Shown here in pieces: positions 33,978-45,995 of a DNA stretch of 64,000 bases. The notes beneath the pieces were generated by a model. That model saw only the letters and a list, made by a program, of their open reading frames with translations, was not told where the DNA came from and ran no database searches. Each line of letters begins with the position of its first letter. Within the stretch, counting starts at the first letter, position 1. The DNA comes from Lithobates sylvaticus (taxonomy: Eukaryota > Chordata > Amphibia > Anura > Ranidae). The position numbers and the translations under genes were made by a program. The stretch is taken from positions 93,647,273-93,711,272 of the forward strand of contig CM053031.1 of NCBI GenBank assembly GCA_028564925.1. The letters are read 5' to 3'.

Positions 33978-35493
33978 CAGTGAGGGAAAAAAGTATTTGA
34001 TCCCCTGCTGATTTTATACATTTGCCTACTGACAAAGAAATCATCAGTCTATAATTTTAATGGTAGGCTTGTTTTAACCTCCCTGGCGGTATTCCCGAAT
34101 GTGGCTCGGGGTGAATTTTCCAAACCAAAAGCGGGATCGCATCGCAGGATCCAGGCAAAGTTACTTACCTTGTCCCCCGAATCCTACGATGTCTCCCCGC
34201 TCTGTGTGCAAGCTTTGTCCTCCGCTCAATTCATCAGTGGCAGGCTCCGTTCCCTGCGAGCATCACGGGGACGGAGCCAAATTCAAAAAGTTAAAAACAC
34301 ATAACACATACAGTACACTGTAATCTTACAGATTACATTACTGTATCAAATAATTACACCTCCCTTTTGTCCCTAATGCTTTGTCCAGTGCCCTGCATGC
34401 AGTTTTATATTATATATACTGTTCTTTCTGCCTGGAAACCTGAGAATGTCCATGGCATCCAAAAAGCGTCCCTGTACATCAAAAGTGGTTTTAGACCAGC
34501 TATAAAACAGCGATAGTAAATTAGAATCCCTTGCAGAATTGAGCGATGGTGATTTGTGGGGAAATTCGTCATCAAACACTGAAAGTAATGACAGCGACAA
34601 TTCTGCAACTGAGCAAATTTCAGTGTTTTTGATTTGATTACAGTATGAATACATTTTATTATTATTTGTTATAAATTATTTATTTATTTATTATAATTTA
34701 TGATTTTGTTTCAAACTTTATCATACCCGGGATGTCTACTAGACTCTTGTTTGGACAGATTTAAGTGTGTTATTCCTAAGAATTACAGGCCTACACTATA
34801 AAACGCCAAATTTCCATGCAAAACAGACAGAATAACAAGCAGAAAAACACATTTCAAAAAAGTTATAAATTGATTTGCATTTTAATGAGTGAAATAAGTA
34901 TTTGACCCCTTTGCAAAACATGACTTAGTGGTGACAAAACCCTTGTTGGCAGTCAGGTCAGACGTTTCTTGTAGTTGGCCACCAGGTTTGCACACATCTC
35001 AGGAGGGATATTGTCCCACTCCTCGTTGCAGATCCTCTCCAAGTTATTAATGTTTCGAGGCTGACGTTGGGTAACTTGAACCCTTTAGTTCCCTCCACAT
35101 ATTCTATGGGATTAAGGTCAGGAGCCTGGCTAGGCCACCCCAGGACCTTAATGTGCGGCTTCTTGAACCACTCCTTTGTTGCCTTGGCTGTTTATTTCCG
35201 ATCATTGTCATGCTGGAATACCCATTCACGACCCATTTTCAATGTCCTGGCTGAAGAAAGGAGGTTCTCACCCAAGATTTGACGGGACATGGCCTCGTCC
35301 ATCAGAATTTGATGCAATGAAGTTGTCCTTTCCCCTTAGCAGAAAAACACCCCCAAATCATAATGTTTTCCACCTCTGTTTGACAGTGGGGATGGTGTTC
35401 TTGGGGAAATAGGCAGCATTCCTCCTCCTCCAATCATGGCGAGTTGTTTGATGCCAAAGAGCTTGATTTTGGTCTCATCTGACCACAACACTT
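33978..35493 (-). pseudogene. Tc1-like transposon, family C, truncated
   Basis: Terminal repeat CAGTGAGGGAAAAAAGTATT starts after TA (33976-33977). On the minus strand 34917-35490 encodes the C-terminal half of the transposase in broken frames, ending at the WSDE region near 35480. Everything beyond (DNA-binding domain and second terminal repeat) is missing. Another element occupies 34078-34823. It is inactive. Confidence 0.85.
34078..34823. mobile_element. TTAA element (CCTCCCTGGCGGTATT type) inside the family C Tc1
   Basis: TTAA at 34074-34077, then CCTCCCTGGCGGTATTCCCG. It contains the paired GTGGCTCGGGG text and TTTTATATTATATATACTGT. The right terminus is lost: homology to copy 2 (38436-39137, inverted) stops near CCATGCAAAA and the Tc1 text resumes at GACAGAATAAC. 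Only short frames; no transposase recognised. Confidence 0.75.
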
Positions 35494-35780
35494 ACACATA
35501 TTTGACATATTACCACACTAAATAACCAATGATTAAATATTTGTCATTGGTTATATTGATATGTAAGAAGATTGGGTTATATACTTATTATTTATGGCGA
35601 CAACGAAGGTCCATATAAGTGCCATGTGACTGAGAATGTGAAAGTGAATAAAGACATTAATCAGAAATTGAATTCAATTAATGTGGCATAAAATAAAATA
35701 AATTGAATGAAGGTGGTGGAGTGAGTGTGCTATATTATGAATAATTAAAAAGTTGAAAACGAATAATAAAATAAAGTGCT

Positions 35781-36650
35781 GACAATACCTAAGGGTGTAC
35801 AGGTACATCCCCCTTTAAGAAGCGGTGCTCCGCTGCATTCTCCGTGACTGCAGGTCCTGTGGACTCCATGTCTGCCGGGTGCCCGCGAACGTTCCATGGG
35901 GAGATGCTTTTGTAAACAAAGCATTTCCCCATTCTGCCTAGTGGCAGGACAGAGATCATTGCTCTCTGTCATCGAGAACAGTGATCGCTGTCATGTGTGT
36001 TGTATCACCTCCCCCACAGTTAGAATCACTCCTTAGGACACACTTAACCCCTTCACCACCTCCTAGTGGTTAACCTCTTCACTGCCAGTGTCATTTACAC
36101 AGTAATCAATGCATTTTTATAGCACTGATCTCTGTATAAATGACAATGGTCCCAAAATAGTGTCAAATGTTTCCACCATAATGTCGCAGTCACGATAAAA
36201 ATCGCAGATCGGTGTCATTACTAATAAAAAAAAATGCCATAAGACTTTCCCCTATTTTGTAGACGCTATAACTTTTGCGCAAACCAATCAATATACGCTT
36301 ATTGCAATTTTTTTTTTTTTACCAAAAATATGTAGGCCTAAACTGAGGAAAAAATACATTTGTATAATATATATATATATTTTTTTTTTTTTGGGGGGGG
36401 GGATATTTATTATAGCAAAAAATAATGTGTTTTTTTCAAAATTGTCGCTCTTTTTTTTTATAGCGCAAAAAAAAAACGCAGAGGTGATCAAATACCAAAA
36501 TAAAGCTCTATTTGTGGGTAAAAAAGGTCATCAATTTTGTTTGGGTACAACGTCGCACGACCGTGCAATTGTCAGTTAAAGCAACCCAGTGCCGAATCGC
36601 AAAAAGTGCTCTGGTCAGGAAGGGTGTAGATCCTTCCGGGGCTGAACTGG
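35781..36650 (-). repeat. TTAA-ended dispersed repeat, inverse of 3120-3662
   Basis: Shares with the 3.1-kb and 50.6-kb copies the blocks ACTTTTGCGCAAACCAAT, CAAATAAAGCTCTATTTGTG-like text and CAATTGTCAGTTAAAG. The right end is GGGGCTGAACTGG followed by TTAA (36651-36654). The left boundary is approximate. Non-coding. Confidence 0.65.
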
Positions 36651-36654
36651 TTAA

Positions 36655-38431
36655 ACGATGTGAACATACATATATGACACGCAGTTGAAGTGATAGAGTA
36701 ACAATGCAGATGGAGGAGCGTTGATAGCTTCCAAAAATCTCTATCTATATTGGTAAGTTAAATTGAGATTTTAAATATTAGTGACTGTAAAAGTTTTTTA
36801 AAGAAATTCAAAGTGGTATTACACCCCCTATCCCAAAACGTACTTGTTGGCAGAGTTTTCAATGTATCTGTGTGTGAGCTTACTGGGATCACTTCAGGAT
36901 CCACAAAAGCTGTTAGCTTATATATACTTCCTTAATTGTTTGAGTACAGGTGCCTTTTTCCCAACAGCCTCCCTCCTCCCTCCAAAACCCTCTGTGTGTT
37001 CCGACCGCCATTATGGCGTTCTGGAAGGCATTGCCCTGGAAGCCGCAGCCATTTCCGTGACAAACGTGTGATGTCACGACGTCACACGCACGCGCCATAA
37101 CAGTTCACGCATGCGCGTGACGCCGAATGATGTCGGCCCATGATGACGGGACGCCGCCATCATGGCAACACTTCCTTTTGTGGCGCTGATGAATTTTGCA
37201 CCAATTGGGAGAAATTAAATGGGATAAAACAACTGCTTCACCCTTACCGTGCCGGGAAGTTAGAAGAGCAGCAGGATACCACTGATAGATGCGGGGAGGA
37301 CGCTGAATTGGGATGCTGACAGGAACTGCATAACAGAATACATAATTATAAAATGCATAAAGATAAATATATCAGCCAATATTTTGCATAATTGCAAAAT
37401 ACATACAGAAAAAAATATTACTTGGTACTCTGCAATTCAACCATATTTTTACATTCATTTCATTTATTTTAAGGTGTACCCAAAACCCGTATTGAAATAC
37501 ATCAAAGTATTAGTATTTATAGTTGGCTGCATACTCTACATCCATAGGGGCATTACTTTGTGCAGATTCCATTATAATGTATGTAGTTCTTTTGTAGAGG
37601 CTTAAAGAGCATTTTAAAACAAAGCTGATAAAAGGCATTGGATATTTTCAGTTTTTTACATATGCGTTTTCGAAACGGGATTGTCCAGATTGTTGAAAGT
37701 GTTACCTCCCTGCAAACTAACGTTTAAAGCAGAACTCTGGCTAAAAATCACAAGATAAAAAGAAATGGCTTTTAAAAAAATTACATTAACAAATCGATCT
37801 TTTACTGCAACGTTCAGCTTCAATACAGAGATTTTACTCGCAGTACTTTTTTCTGCCCACTAGGTGTCCTCAGTCTGATTGCTACCATTGTTCCACCCCC
37901 TTCCTCTGAGCCCAGGTTGCCTTTAACCTGTTAATGGACAGTGAAAGGAGAAGCAGTACAGTGCTGAGCTTCTCTGTCAGGGTGCTATCTCTTCACGCTT
38001 TTTGGCAATGAACTAATCTTCTCTTTGTGCGGCTACTTCTCACACTCCAGCTCTGCTATACAGGGACTGCAATGTTGTAGTTGATTACAGGGCTGCATAT
38101 GTTTTATTTTTTATTTTTTTTTATCTGCCTCGAATTTAGCTTTACCCAGTTCACACGCTTAGGCTGTTTTAAAAATGCCCTGCAACTGCAGCCATGAGCT
38201 TGCAGTCATTTTTTTTCAGCTGAGCAATCAGCTGTAAAATCCCAACCCCTTTTCATTGGTGAGAAGGTCCTGCACATGCATGTAAACAGCGAAAGGGTTC
38301 AAGTGTCAACATTTTAGGTTTTGAAATGTCTGGTATCTGTTTATTCAATACAACCCCATCTTTTATATTTTACCAAACAAAAAAGTATTGTTTTATGTGC
38401 GCTAAAAATCATTTTATTGCATTTTATTCCA
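36655..38431. other. Mixed old repeats, no gene recognised
   Basis: 36970-37180 is CpG-rich with GATGTCACGACGTCACACGC and CACGCATGCGCGTGACG, resembling the GC-rich cores of other repeats here rather than a gene promoter. At 37724-37727 TTAA is followed by AGCAGAACTCTGGC, one end of a further TTAA-type element whose partner end I do not find. Confidence 0.4.
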
Positions 38432-38435
38432 TTAA

Positions 38436-39137
38436 CCTCCCTGGCGGTATGATTATGTCAGATTTTTGAATCTCAAAGCGGTACATTGTTTTGCATAGAA
38501 ACTTGCTGTTTAATATTGCAGGCCTGTAATTCTTAGTAATAACACACTTAAAATCTGTCCAAACAAGAGTCTAGTAGGCATCCCGGGTATGATGACGTTT
38601 GAAACACAATCATAAATTATAATATAATAACTATAAATAATTATAAAAAATATAATATTTCCCCACAATTCACTATCGCTCATTTCTGCAAGTGTTCTAA
38701 TTTACTATCGCTGTTTTCTAGCTGGTCTAAACCCACTATTGATGTAAAGGGACACTTTTTGGTTGCTATGGATAATCTCAAGTTTCCAGGCAAAAGGAAC
38801 AGTATATATAATATAAAAGTGTAGGCAGGGCACTGGACAAAGCACTAGGGACAAAAGGGATGTGAAATGATTTGATACAGTAATGTAGTTTGTAAGATTA
38901 CAGTGTGCTGTATATGTGTTATGTATTTTGTACTTTTTGAATTTGCCACCGGGCTCCACCCCCAAGCGATGCTCGCAGGGAACAGAGCCCGGCACACAGA
39001 GCATCGGGTGTATGATCCGGTGGGGGGACATCGCAGGATCCCGGGGACAAGGTAAGTAACCTGTACCAGGATTCTGCAATGCAATCCCGAGTGTGGCTCG
39101 GGGTTACCGCTAATGGTACAGAAATTTAACCCCGAAG
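38436..39137. mobile_element. TTAA element (CCTCCCTGGCGGTAT type), copy 2
   Basis: TTAA at 38432-38435, then CCTCCCTGGCGGTATGATT. It is an inverted relative of 34078-34823, sharing CATCCCGGGTATGATGACG-like text and GAGTGTGGCTCGGGGTTACC. The right terminus is degraded and runs into the TTAA (39144-39147) that also serves the next element. Non-coding. Confidence 0.75.
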
Positions 39138-39147
39138 TGTGTGTTAA

Positions 39148-39714
39148 AGCGGTTCTGCACTCTGAAAAAAAATTTTTTTTTTTAGGATGTAATATAAAGT
39201 GTGCTTACCTTTATTAGGGGACTCACCTGTTCCATCTTCCATCTCGATCGCCGCCGGTTTTCGTCCGATGAAGTTCCTCGTCTTCTTCTTTAGTGCTGGG
39301 GGCCATCTTGCCTGTGGGCATGTGAAACACCCACAGGGACTTTAGATGGCCCAGCATGCACTGCCGTTACTCGCGCGTGCGCAGTAACGGCTCATCTGCC
39401 GAGATCTCACGAGATTTCGGCAGATGCGGCCGAAATCTCGGGAGATTTCGGAAGATGTGGCCGAAATCTCGCGAGATTTCGGAAGATGCCCGCACTGACT
39501 CCTGGGATCAATGACACCAGATCCCAGGAGACAGTGCGGCGTGACGACGATCGACGCAAGACCCCGCCCGCCGCCGCAGAGGGAGAAGACCGGAAGTCTT
39601 CAATTACAAGGTAAGTAAAAAAAAAAAAAAAAAAAAAAAAACATTTCATTTAGTACTCTTTGCCTGATTTGGAAGGCAAAGAGATTTACTAAATGAAATG
39701 AGTGCAGAACCGCT
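39148..39714. mobile_element. TTAA element (AGCGGTTCTGCACTC type)
   Basis: Ends AGCGGTTCTGCACTC and GAGTGCAGAACCGCT are exact inverses, with TTAA directly outside each (39144-39147 and 39715-39718). The core is GC-rich with repeated CGAGATTTCGG/CCGAAATCTCG blocks and GCGCGTGCGCAGTAACGG. It has a 24-A tract near 39617-39640. Clean ends suggest a relatively young insertion. Confidence 0.9.
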
Positions 39715-40299
39715 TTAAATAGCTGCACAAATGTCATGCAATCTAAAATATTGCAACTGCCATAATTGTATTCTAAAGGGCCACTGCTGTTAGCAAATAT
39801 ATAATATGAGTTCTAAGTCATTTTCTAGCAAAATTAGTTTAATGTGCACGAAAAATGTTAAAATTGCCCTGGACATGAAGTGGTTAAAATGCACGTCAGA
39901 TCAAAAATTTGCATGCAGTTCATCTGTGATTTCTCTCCCCCCCCCCCCCCCCCGTACCCTTTTAAAAACCCTGCAAATACAGGAAACCGCCTGTTAATGT
40001 GCAAGAAATTCACTCAGCTCCTAAAGCCAGACATAGCTGCAGGAAAGAAAATCGCTTGATTCCCTTATCAAAACAGTGTTGATGGGGGAATCCCTGCCAG
40101 GGAGTTATTGTGTTCTTGTTGGGGGGGGGGCGGGGCATCCCTGCAGGGAGAACACAGTGATTATTGCTAGGGGCTATAGCCACTGACAATCGCAGGAAAA
40201 AAATCGATCAACTTGGATACAGTCAGCCAGTCCCTGCTGAACTTGCCTAGATTAGAACCATCTTTGGCCAGCTTAATAATTCTTGTGTGCTGACAACAC

Positions 40300-40830
40300 A
40301 CAGTAATTTTGTGGGCTGAGTAGAGTCATCCCCTGTGTAACACAGAGCAGCCCAGATCCTCTTCTTCTCCTGTGCCTCTTCAGCGCTCCTGGCCCCTTCC
40401 TCCTGACTAGTGCAGCCGAGCCGCAGCTCCATGTGTTCGTTTAGACCATGGGTCTTCAAACTACGGCCCTCCAGTTGTTCAAGAACTACAATTCCCATCA
40501 TGCCTAGTCATGTCTGTGAATGTAAGAGTTTTACAATGCGTCATGGGATGTGTAGTTCCGCAACAGCTGGAGGGCCGTAGTTTGAGGATCCCTGATTTAG
40601 ACACTGAAAAATGGCCGGGTCCCCGCCCCCTCTCTCTCCTCATTGGCTCACTGCCTTTGACATCAGTGGGAGCCAATGGTGCCACGGAGGGAGAGTCCCA
40701 GGCAGCTGAGTCTCTCCTGCAACATCGCTGGATCGAGATGGGGCTGCTGCACACAGAAGGTTTTTTTCTTTTATCTTGCAGCATAGAATGCAGTAAGATA
40801 AAAAAAAAAACTTCTGACTTTACAATCACT
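40300..40830. mobile_element. TTAA element, left end unclear, split by a hAT MITE
   Basis: Right end TGACTTTACAATCACT before TTAA (40831-40834). The core contains CATTGGCTCACTGCCTTTGA and GGGAGCCAATGGTGCC, an inverted pair. The left half before 40439 belongs to the same element by composition. The left terminus is approximate. Confidence 0.6.
40447..40594. mobile_element. hAT MITE, 148 bp
   Basis: Begins CATGGGTCTTCAAACTACGG and ends CCGTAGTTTGAGGATCCCTG. Flanks GTTTAGAC (40439-40446) and ATTTAGAC (40595-40602) form an 8-bp target duplication with one change. Arms share GGCCCTCCAGTTGTT / AACAGCTGGAGGGCC. Inserted in the older TTAA element. Confidence 0.93.
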
Positions 40831-41631
40831 TTAAGGGTGAAGATCTACTTTAAATTATATATGAACGATACTTATGCTGTAATGAAATGACCACGTTGAA
40901 TATCTTCCTTCCTAGTTTTAGTTAAAAGCTATGTTAGGCGAGTACATTTTATAAGCTTTATCCACACTGACATCCTGGATCCCTTCCATAGAGTTCCCTC
41001 TAGGCTTTTCTCATCTATTCAGTTAGGTTTGTGTCTCGCAAGCTCGCCTCAGCTGTCGTTGCTGCCCGAACACTTGACTTTGAGCCTACTGAACACAATT
41101 GTTTTGCTAAATTTTTCCATTGGGGCAGAGAAGTATCTCCTGCAGAGCTTTGTGTGGTCAAATGAATAGAGCTGTTCTAAGTGGAAAGCCAGGCACAGAA
41201 GTAAATTGAGAATAAAAATAAGCAGCACGGAGGGAACATGTTCACTCAGATTTCACGTAAAGGCACTAAACGGACAGCACAATGCAGCATAAATATTTAT
41301 TGTGTTTGTTACAGCAGTATACTTGCCAACATTTGAGTCGGTCCTCCTGAAGACTTGTTCACCGGTTCATCTGTGGGTGATGGACATTCTAAAAATCTAG
41401 ACAAGATAACAATAACATCCACATTTGTAAAAATTTCCTTTCATAAGTTAAGGAATCCTATGGTGGTGGTATTAGCCGACACGTTGAAAAAAATACTTTA
41501 CTCTCCCAAAAGGCAACTTCTAGGATCAGTCCGACTCCTCTTGTTTCTTGCATCACTTTTTTAAACATACTGCAGGCTTACACAACATAATTGTATTCTG
41601 TACAGCCTCCCTTTTGTACATGTGATTTGTA

Positions 41632-42384
41632 CAGGCAGTCCCCGGGTTACAAACAAGATAGGTTCTGTAGGTTGTTCAAAGGTTGAATTTGTATGTAAGT
41701 TGGTAAAGGTACATTTTTTTAAGTTCAACTCCAGCCAAAAAAAAATAATTTGGGTAGCATAGGGAAGGGTTAGCACACCTGTAACGTTTGTTTTGCTGTC
41801 TCTGTTCAGAAGATTTCACCTCACTTTCTGTCCCTGTGACAATTGGATTTTGGAAAATTTTGGGTTGTTGTGGAAACAAGGATTGCTGATAAAGTGTCAG
41901 TGGGGACATTTTCTTCCCATGATAACTCTTAGGCCCCTTTCACATGGGGCAGATCCGCTCAGCAGGAGATCGTTCGTTCTGTTGATCTCCGCTGAGCCGG
42001 CAGATGACAGGTCCGTCTCTGCTCACCTGTCAGAGCCCCGCTGATTTGTATGGGGAGATCGGATGAAAACGGACAGCATGTCCATCTTCATCAGATCCCA
42101 TTCGATCCGCTATACGTCTGTTTTGAGCGAATCTTATCGCAGACGGGTGTTTGTGGACACATCTTTGCTGACCTCCGCCTGCCCATAGGAGTCAATGGGT
42201 GGCCCGCTCAGATCCGCTTGAAAAACGGACAGGCAGATCCGAGCGGGCTTATCATGTGAACGGGGCATTACAGGAGTGAATTTCCCTTCCGAGGGGCAGA
42301 TTTTCTCTCAATTCCTGTTGTCGTCCTCTGTTTTCAAGTATGAGTCATTTGTAAGTTGGATGTTTGTAACTCAGGGACTGCCTG
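41632..42384. mobile_element. TA-flanked element (CAGGCAGTCCCCGGGTTAC type)
   Basis: Ends CAGGCAGTCCCCGGGTTACA and TTTGTAACTCAGGGACTGCC then TG are inverse, with TA outside both (41630-41631 and 42385-42386). Subterminal TTTGTATGTAAGTTGG recurs inverted in part. A Harbinger-like MITE occupies 41932-42267. No transposase. Confidence 0.9.
41932..42267. mobile_element. Harbinger-like MITE (GGCCCCTTTCACA type)
   Basis: Left GGCCCCTTTCACATGGGGC, right CATGTGAACGGGGCA; TTA stands on both sides (41929-41931 and 42268-42270). The interior repeats GATCCGCT and GATCTCCGCTGAGC palindromically. Nested in the TA-flanked element. Related ends occur near 15100, 48625 and 59821-60058. Confidence 0.85.
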
Positions 42385-42776
42385 TATCTCCCAACTTTCT
42401 GCGCTGAGAAAGAGGGACACCTTTAAGAACAAAATATGTAGGTAAAAAACATGCCACACACTGTTGAAGTACACAATAAGATAACTGACTAAACCTACAA
42501 ATGTTTTTTTTTTTTTTTTCAGCATTACTTTTACTTTATACTACCTTTTTTTAAAAATCACAAATGCAAATTTTTTTGATGTAAGGTGTAGTAGGAAATC
42601 TTTTGTAGGTAATTACATTTTTTATAGTGGTCTACACACAAGACTAAAAAAAGGAATAAAGAAAGAGGGATTTGGCTCCAAAAGAGGGGCATTCTATCCA
42701 ATGGAGAGATTTGGTGTTTTTGTTTTTTAAAGCGGAACTTGATAAAAAAAAAAACGAATGTTTAGCAAGGAACATA

Positions 42777-44229
42777 CAGTTGTGCTCATAAGTTTAAATA
42801 CCCTGGCAGAATTTATGATTTCTTGGCCATTTTTTCAGAGAATATGAATGATAACACACAAACATTTCTTTCACTCATGGTTAGTGTTTGGCTGAAGCCA
42901 TTTATTATCAACTGTGTTTACTCTTTTTAAATCATAATCACGACAGAAACTACTAAAATTACCCTGATCAAAAGTTTCCATACCCTGGTGATTTTGGCCT
43001 GATAACATGCACACAAGTTGACACAATGGCTATTAAAGGTAACCATCCTCACCTGTGATCTGTTTGCTTGTAATTTGTGTGTATAAAAGGTCAATGAGTT
43101 TCTGGACTCCTGACAGACCTTTGCATCTTTCATCCAGTGCTGCACTGATGTTTCTGGATTCTGAGTCATGGGGAAAACAAAAGAATTGTCAAAGGATCTG
43201 CGGGAAAAGGTAGTTGAACTATATAAAACAGGAACGGGATATAAAAAGATATCCAAGGAATTGGGAATGCCAATCAGCAGTGTTCAAAGAATAAGAGTAA
43301 TCAAGAAGTGGAAAATGAAGGGTTCTGTTGAAACCAAACCACGGTCAGGTAGACCAACTAAAATTTCAGCCACAACTGCCAGGAAAATTGTTCAGGATGC
43401 AAAGAAAAAGACACAAATAACTTCAGGTGAAATACAGAACTCTCTGAAAACATGTGATGTGGCTGTTTCACGATGCACAATAAGGAGGCACTTGAAGAAA
43501 GATGGGTTGCATGGTCGAGTTGCCAGAAGAAAGCCATTACTATGCAAATGCCACAAAGTATCCCACTTACAATACGCCAAACAGCACAGAGAAAAGCCTC
43601 AAACCTTCTGGCACAAAGTCATTTTGAGTGATGAGACCAAATTTGAGCTTTTTGGCCACAACCATAAACGCTACATTTGGAGAGGAGTCAACAAGGCCTA
43701 TGATGAAAGGTACACCATTTCTACTGTGAAACACAGAGGTGGATCGCTGCTGTTTTGGGGATGTGTGAGCTACAAAGGCACAGGAAATTTGGTCAAAATT
43801 GATGGCAAGATGAATGCAGTATGTTATCAAAAAATACTGGAGGAACATTACATTCATCAGCCAGGAAGCTGTGCATGGGATGTACTTGGACATTCCAACA
43901 TGATAATGATCCAAAACACAAGGCCAAGTCGACCTGTCATTGGCTACAGCAGAATAAAGTGAAGGTTCTGAGTGGCCATCTCAGTCACCTGACCTCAATA
44001 TCTTTGAGCCACTCTGGGGAGATTTCAGATGTTCAGTTCATGCAAGACTGCCCAAGAATTTACAGGAATTGGTGGCTTTTTGCCAAGAGGAATGGGCAGC
44101 TTTACCATCTGGTTTCAGTCCAACACTAACCGTGAGTGAAAGAAAAGTTTTTGTTACCATTCATATTCTCTGAAAACGGGCAGGTAATCATAAATTCTGC
44201 CAGGGTATGTAAACTTATGAGTACAAATG
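42777..44229 (+). mobile_element. Tc1-like transposon, family D, with both ends
   Basis: Terminal repeats CAGTTGTGCTCATAAGTTTA and TAAACTTATGAGTACAAATG lie just inside TA (42775-42776 and 44230-44231). A second copy of the terminal motif (AAAAGTTTCCATACCCTGG) sits internally near 42968, giving the inverted-repeat/direct-repeat layout of several Tc1 families. The element encodes the transposase listed next. The 3' end of that gene is deleted near 44113, where coding text passes straight into the right subterminal region (TCAGTCCAACACTAACCG), so the copy is non-autonomous. Confidence 0.93.
43168..44129 (+). pseudogene. Tc1-like transposase, broken
   Basis: A 264-codon frame opens at 43168 after TGAGTC. 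Residues 1-60 form the paired-type helix-turn-helix region (KELSKDLREKVVELYKTG, GYKKISKELG), GRPTK at 61-65 is the basic linker motif, a second helix-turn-helix covers about 70-115, and LSDETKFELFG (first catalytic Asp, 155) opens the DDE domain. About 60 residues later, near 43848, one base is missing relative to the family and the match shifts to an overlapping frame (WTFQHDNDPKHKAKSTCHWL, second Asp). A second missing base near 43970 disrupts the third acidic residue. The last part of the protein is absent. The enzyme would bind the element ends and cut and paste them at TA. Confidence 0.9.
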
Positions 44230-44231
44230 TA

Positions 44232-44968
44232 TGTTCCACATTAAAGTCATTTTTTCATCTTTCCATCTAATAAATCCTCTGCCCTTTTTGTTTCAACTTT
44301 GGATAGTAAAATTTTTTTATGCCAGTATCTTATACAGCCCACTTCCTGTTTTTTGCTGAGTAAAAGGCCTAGGCTTATGACGACATGCACAGCTCTCTCT
44401 CTCACTGTCTTGAGAGTTTGCCACGAAGGGAGGGGGGGCGAGTCATAAGAGGGCCAATGAAAGCTGCAGAGCTTGAGGTGTGCCTCTGTGTGAATCCAGG
44501 AAGTGAACAGGCAACAGCTTCAGCTGCCCACAGTTAAAATGGATGCAGACAGACTCTGTGGAGGGAGATTTCTGCAGCATATTTGGCAAGTACAGAATTA
44601 CAGTATATATAAAATAATATGCAAAGTGGTTGGCGGGAAGCTTCAGAATGGCAAATATGTTTTTATTACAAATTATGTGAGCAGACTGCAGTTTCGCTTT
44701 AATAATAATGCTACCAAATTTAGTGTGTGCCGTACATTGCCTCCAGAATTGTTGTATAGTCGTCTTTCTGCCATGTAGCTGCACCCCAGAGCCCTTGAGC
44801 AGCAGTAAATCTTTAGGCTGGCAGCAGATCAGCCTTTAGTGCCTCTTATTTTAAGCACAGTGCCGAAAAATCTAGAGCAACTGAGCATGTGCAGAGCAGT
44901 TGCATAGCTATACCTGCAAAAGGGGCCAACATGAAATGATAAAGTTTTACTTTAAACATTTTGAAATG
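44232..44968. other. Unassigned stretch
   Basis: Contains CACTTCCTGTTTTTTGCTGA and text of a dispersed GC/AT mixed repeat. Overlapping frames on both strands (44443-44784) have no motif. Confidence 0.4.
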
Positions 44969-45377
44969 AAAGTGCAAGTCCACCCTAACACTAAAATCCC
45001 TGCATCTACAGACATCCACAATCTAACACTAACCTATCTAGCCCTGTAAAGAACAAATCGGTATACATATCTTTTTTGAAGCCGGTCCGATCCGGTCTCC
45101 AGCTGCAGAAGCCTTGCAGAGGACACAGCAGACAACGGCTGTGAAATTAATGGGGAGTGATATCACCCATAGAGGTACTTTGGGGTTTCCGTTGTCGGCT
45201 GTGTCCTCTGCACCCGCCTCCACATCGAAGCCGTGGCTGATAGCTCAGCGTGGGGTCGGATTGGCTTCAAAAAAGGGATGTATAGCGATTTCTTCTTTAC
45301 AGGGCTAGATAGGTTAATGTTAGATCGTGGATGTCTGTAGATGCAGGGATTTAGTTTTAGGGTGGACTTCTACTTTT
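44969..45377. mobile_element. Palindromic MITE with long terminal inverted repeats
   Basis: AAAGTGCAAGTCCACCCT at the left is inverted as AGGGTGGACTTCTACTTT at the right. The match continues inward for about 110-130 bp (ATCCCTGCATCTACAGACAT with ATGTCTGTAGATGCAGGGAT; CTAGCCCTGTAAAG with CTTTACAGGGCTAG). A 70-bp centre carries GGACACAGCAGACAACGG and its inverse. Target duplication is not clear. Confidence 0.85.
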
Positions 45378-45995
45378 TTTTCTCAGAGCCACTAGTAGGA
45401 TTTAAACGTGCCTTGTCAGTTTAGAATGATTGGTAATGTGTAAAGCAGCATAATCTTTTACTAAGAACATGTTTCTGGCTCCCTGTTGATCCCGTTCTTC
45501 AGGAGATTATGCAGAATTTAGATTAAGATTATTTTGTCAACTTTATGATTTTGCACAGTTTGTGTTTCCTGGATTGTAGTAATGGTTTACTAAATGCATT
45601 TGCTTACTGCCTAAAGTTGTCCTTTAGGGGCTTTTTTTTTTTCTGGCTTCACACTAGTGCGATTTCGGATGCAACTTGCAGAATCGCATGACAATGGAAA
45701 TTGCATTGTTTTTCAATTGTGCCTCTTCACATTATTTCAACTCAACACGGCACAACTTTGAAAGGTTCCAGCATGATGTCAGCATAGAATATGGAAACTC
45801 CTTCAAAGTAGCATCCAAGTTGCACTACATAATCACACTGAAAGATCGCAGCAGTGGGAATCTAGCCTTGATAGACTCAACACACTGAATATATCTGTCA
45901 GGTCAACCTAACTACCTCTTCCCTATGAATCCAACTATAAAAGTATTTCACCTTATTCCGAAGTACCTTCTTTGAAATGTTTTAAACATATTCAG

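Noticed and set aside
36970-37180. CpG island promoter
   Set aside because: The GC-rich words match cores of other repeats here, and no first exon follows.
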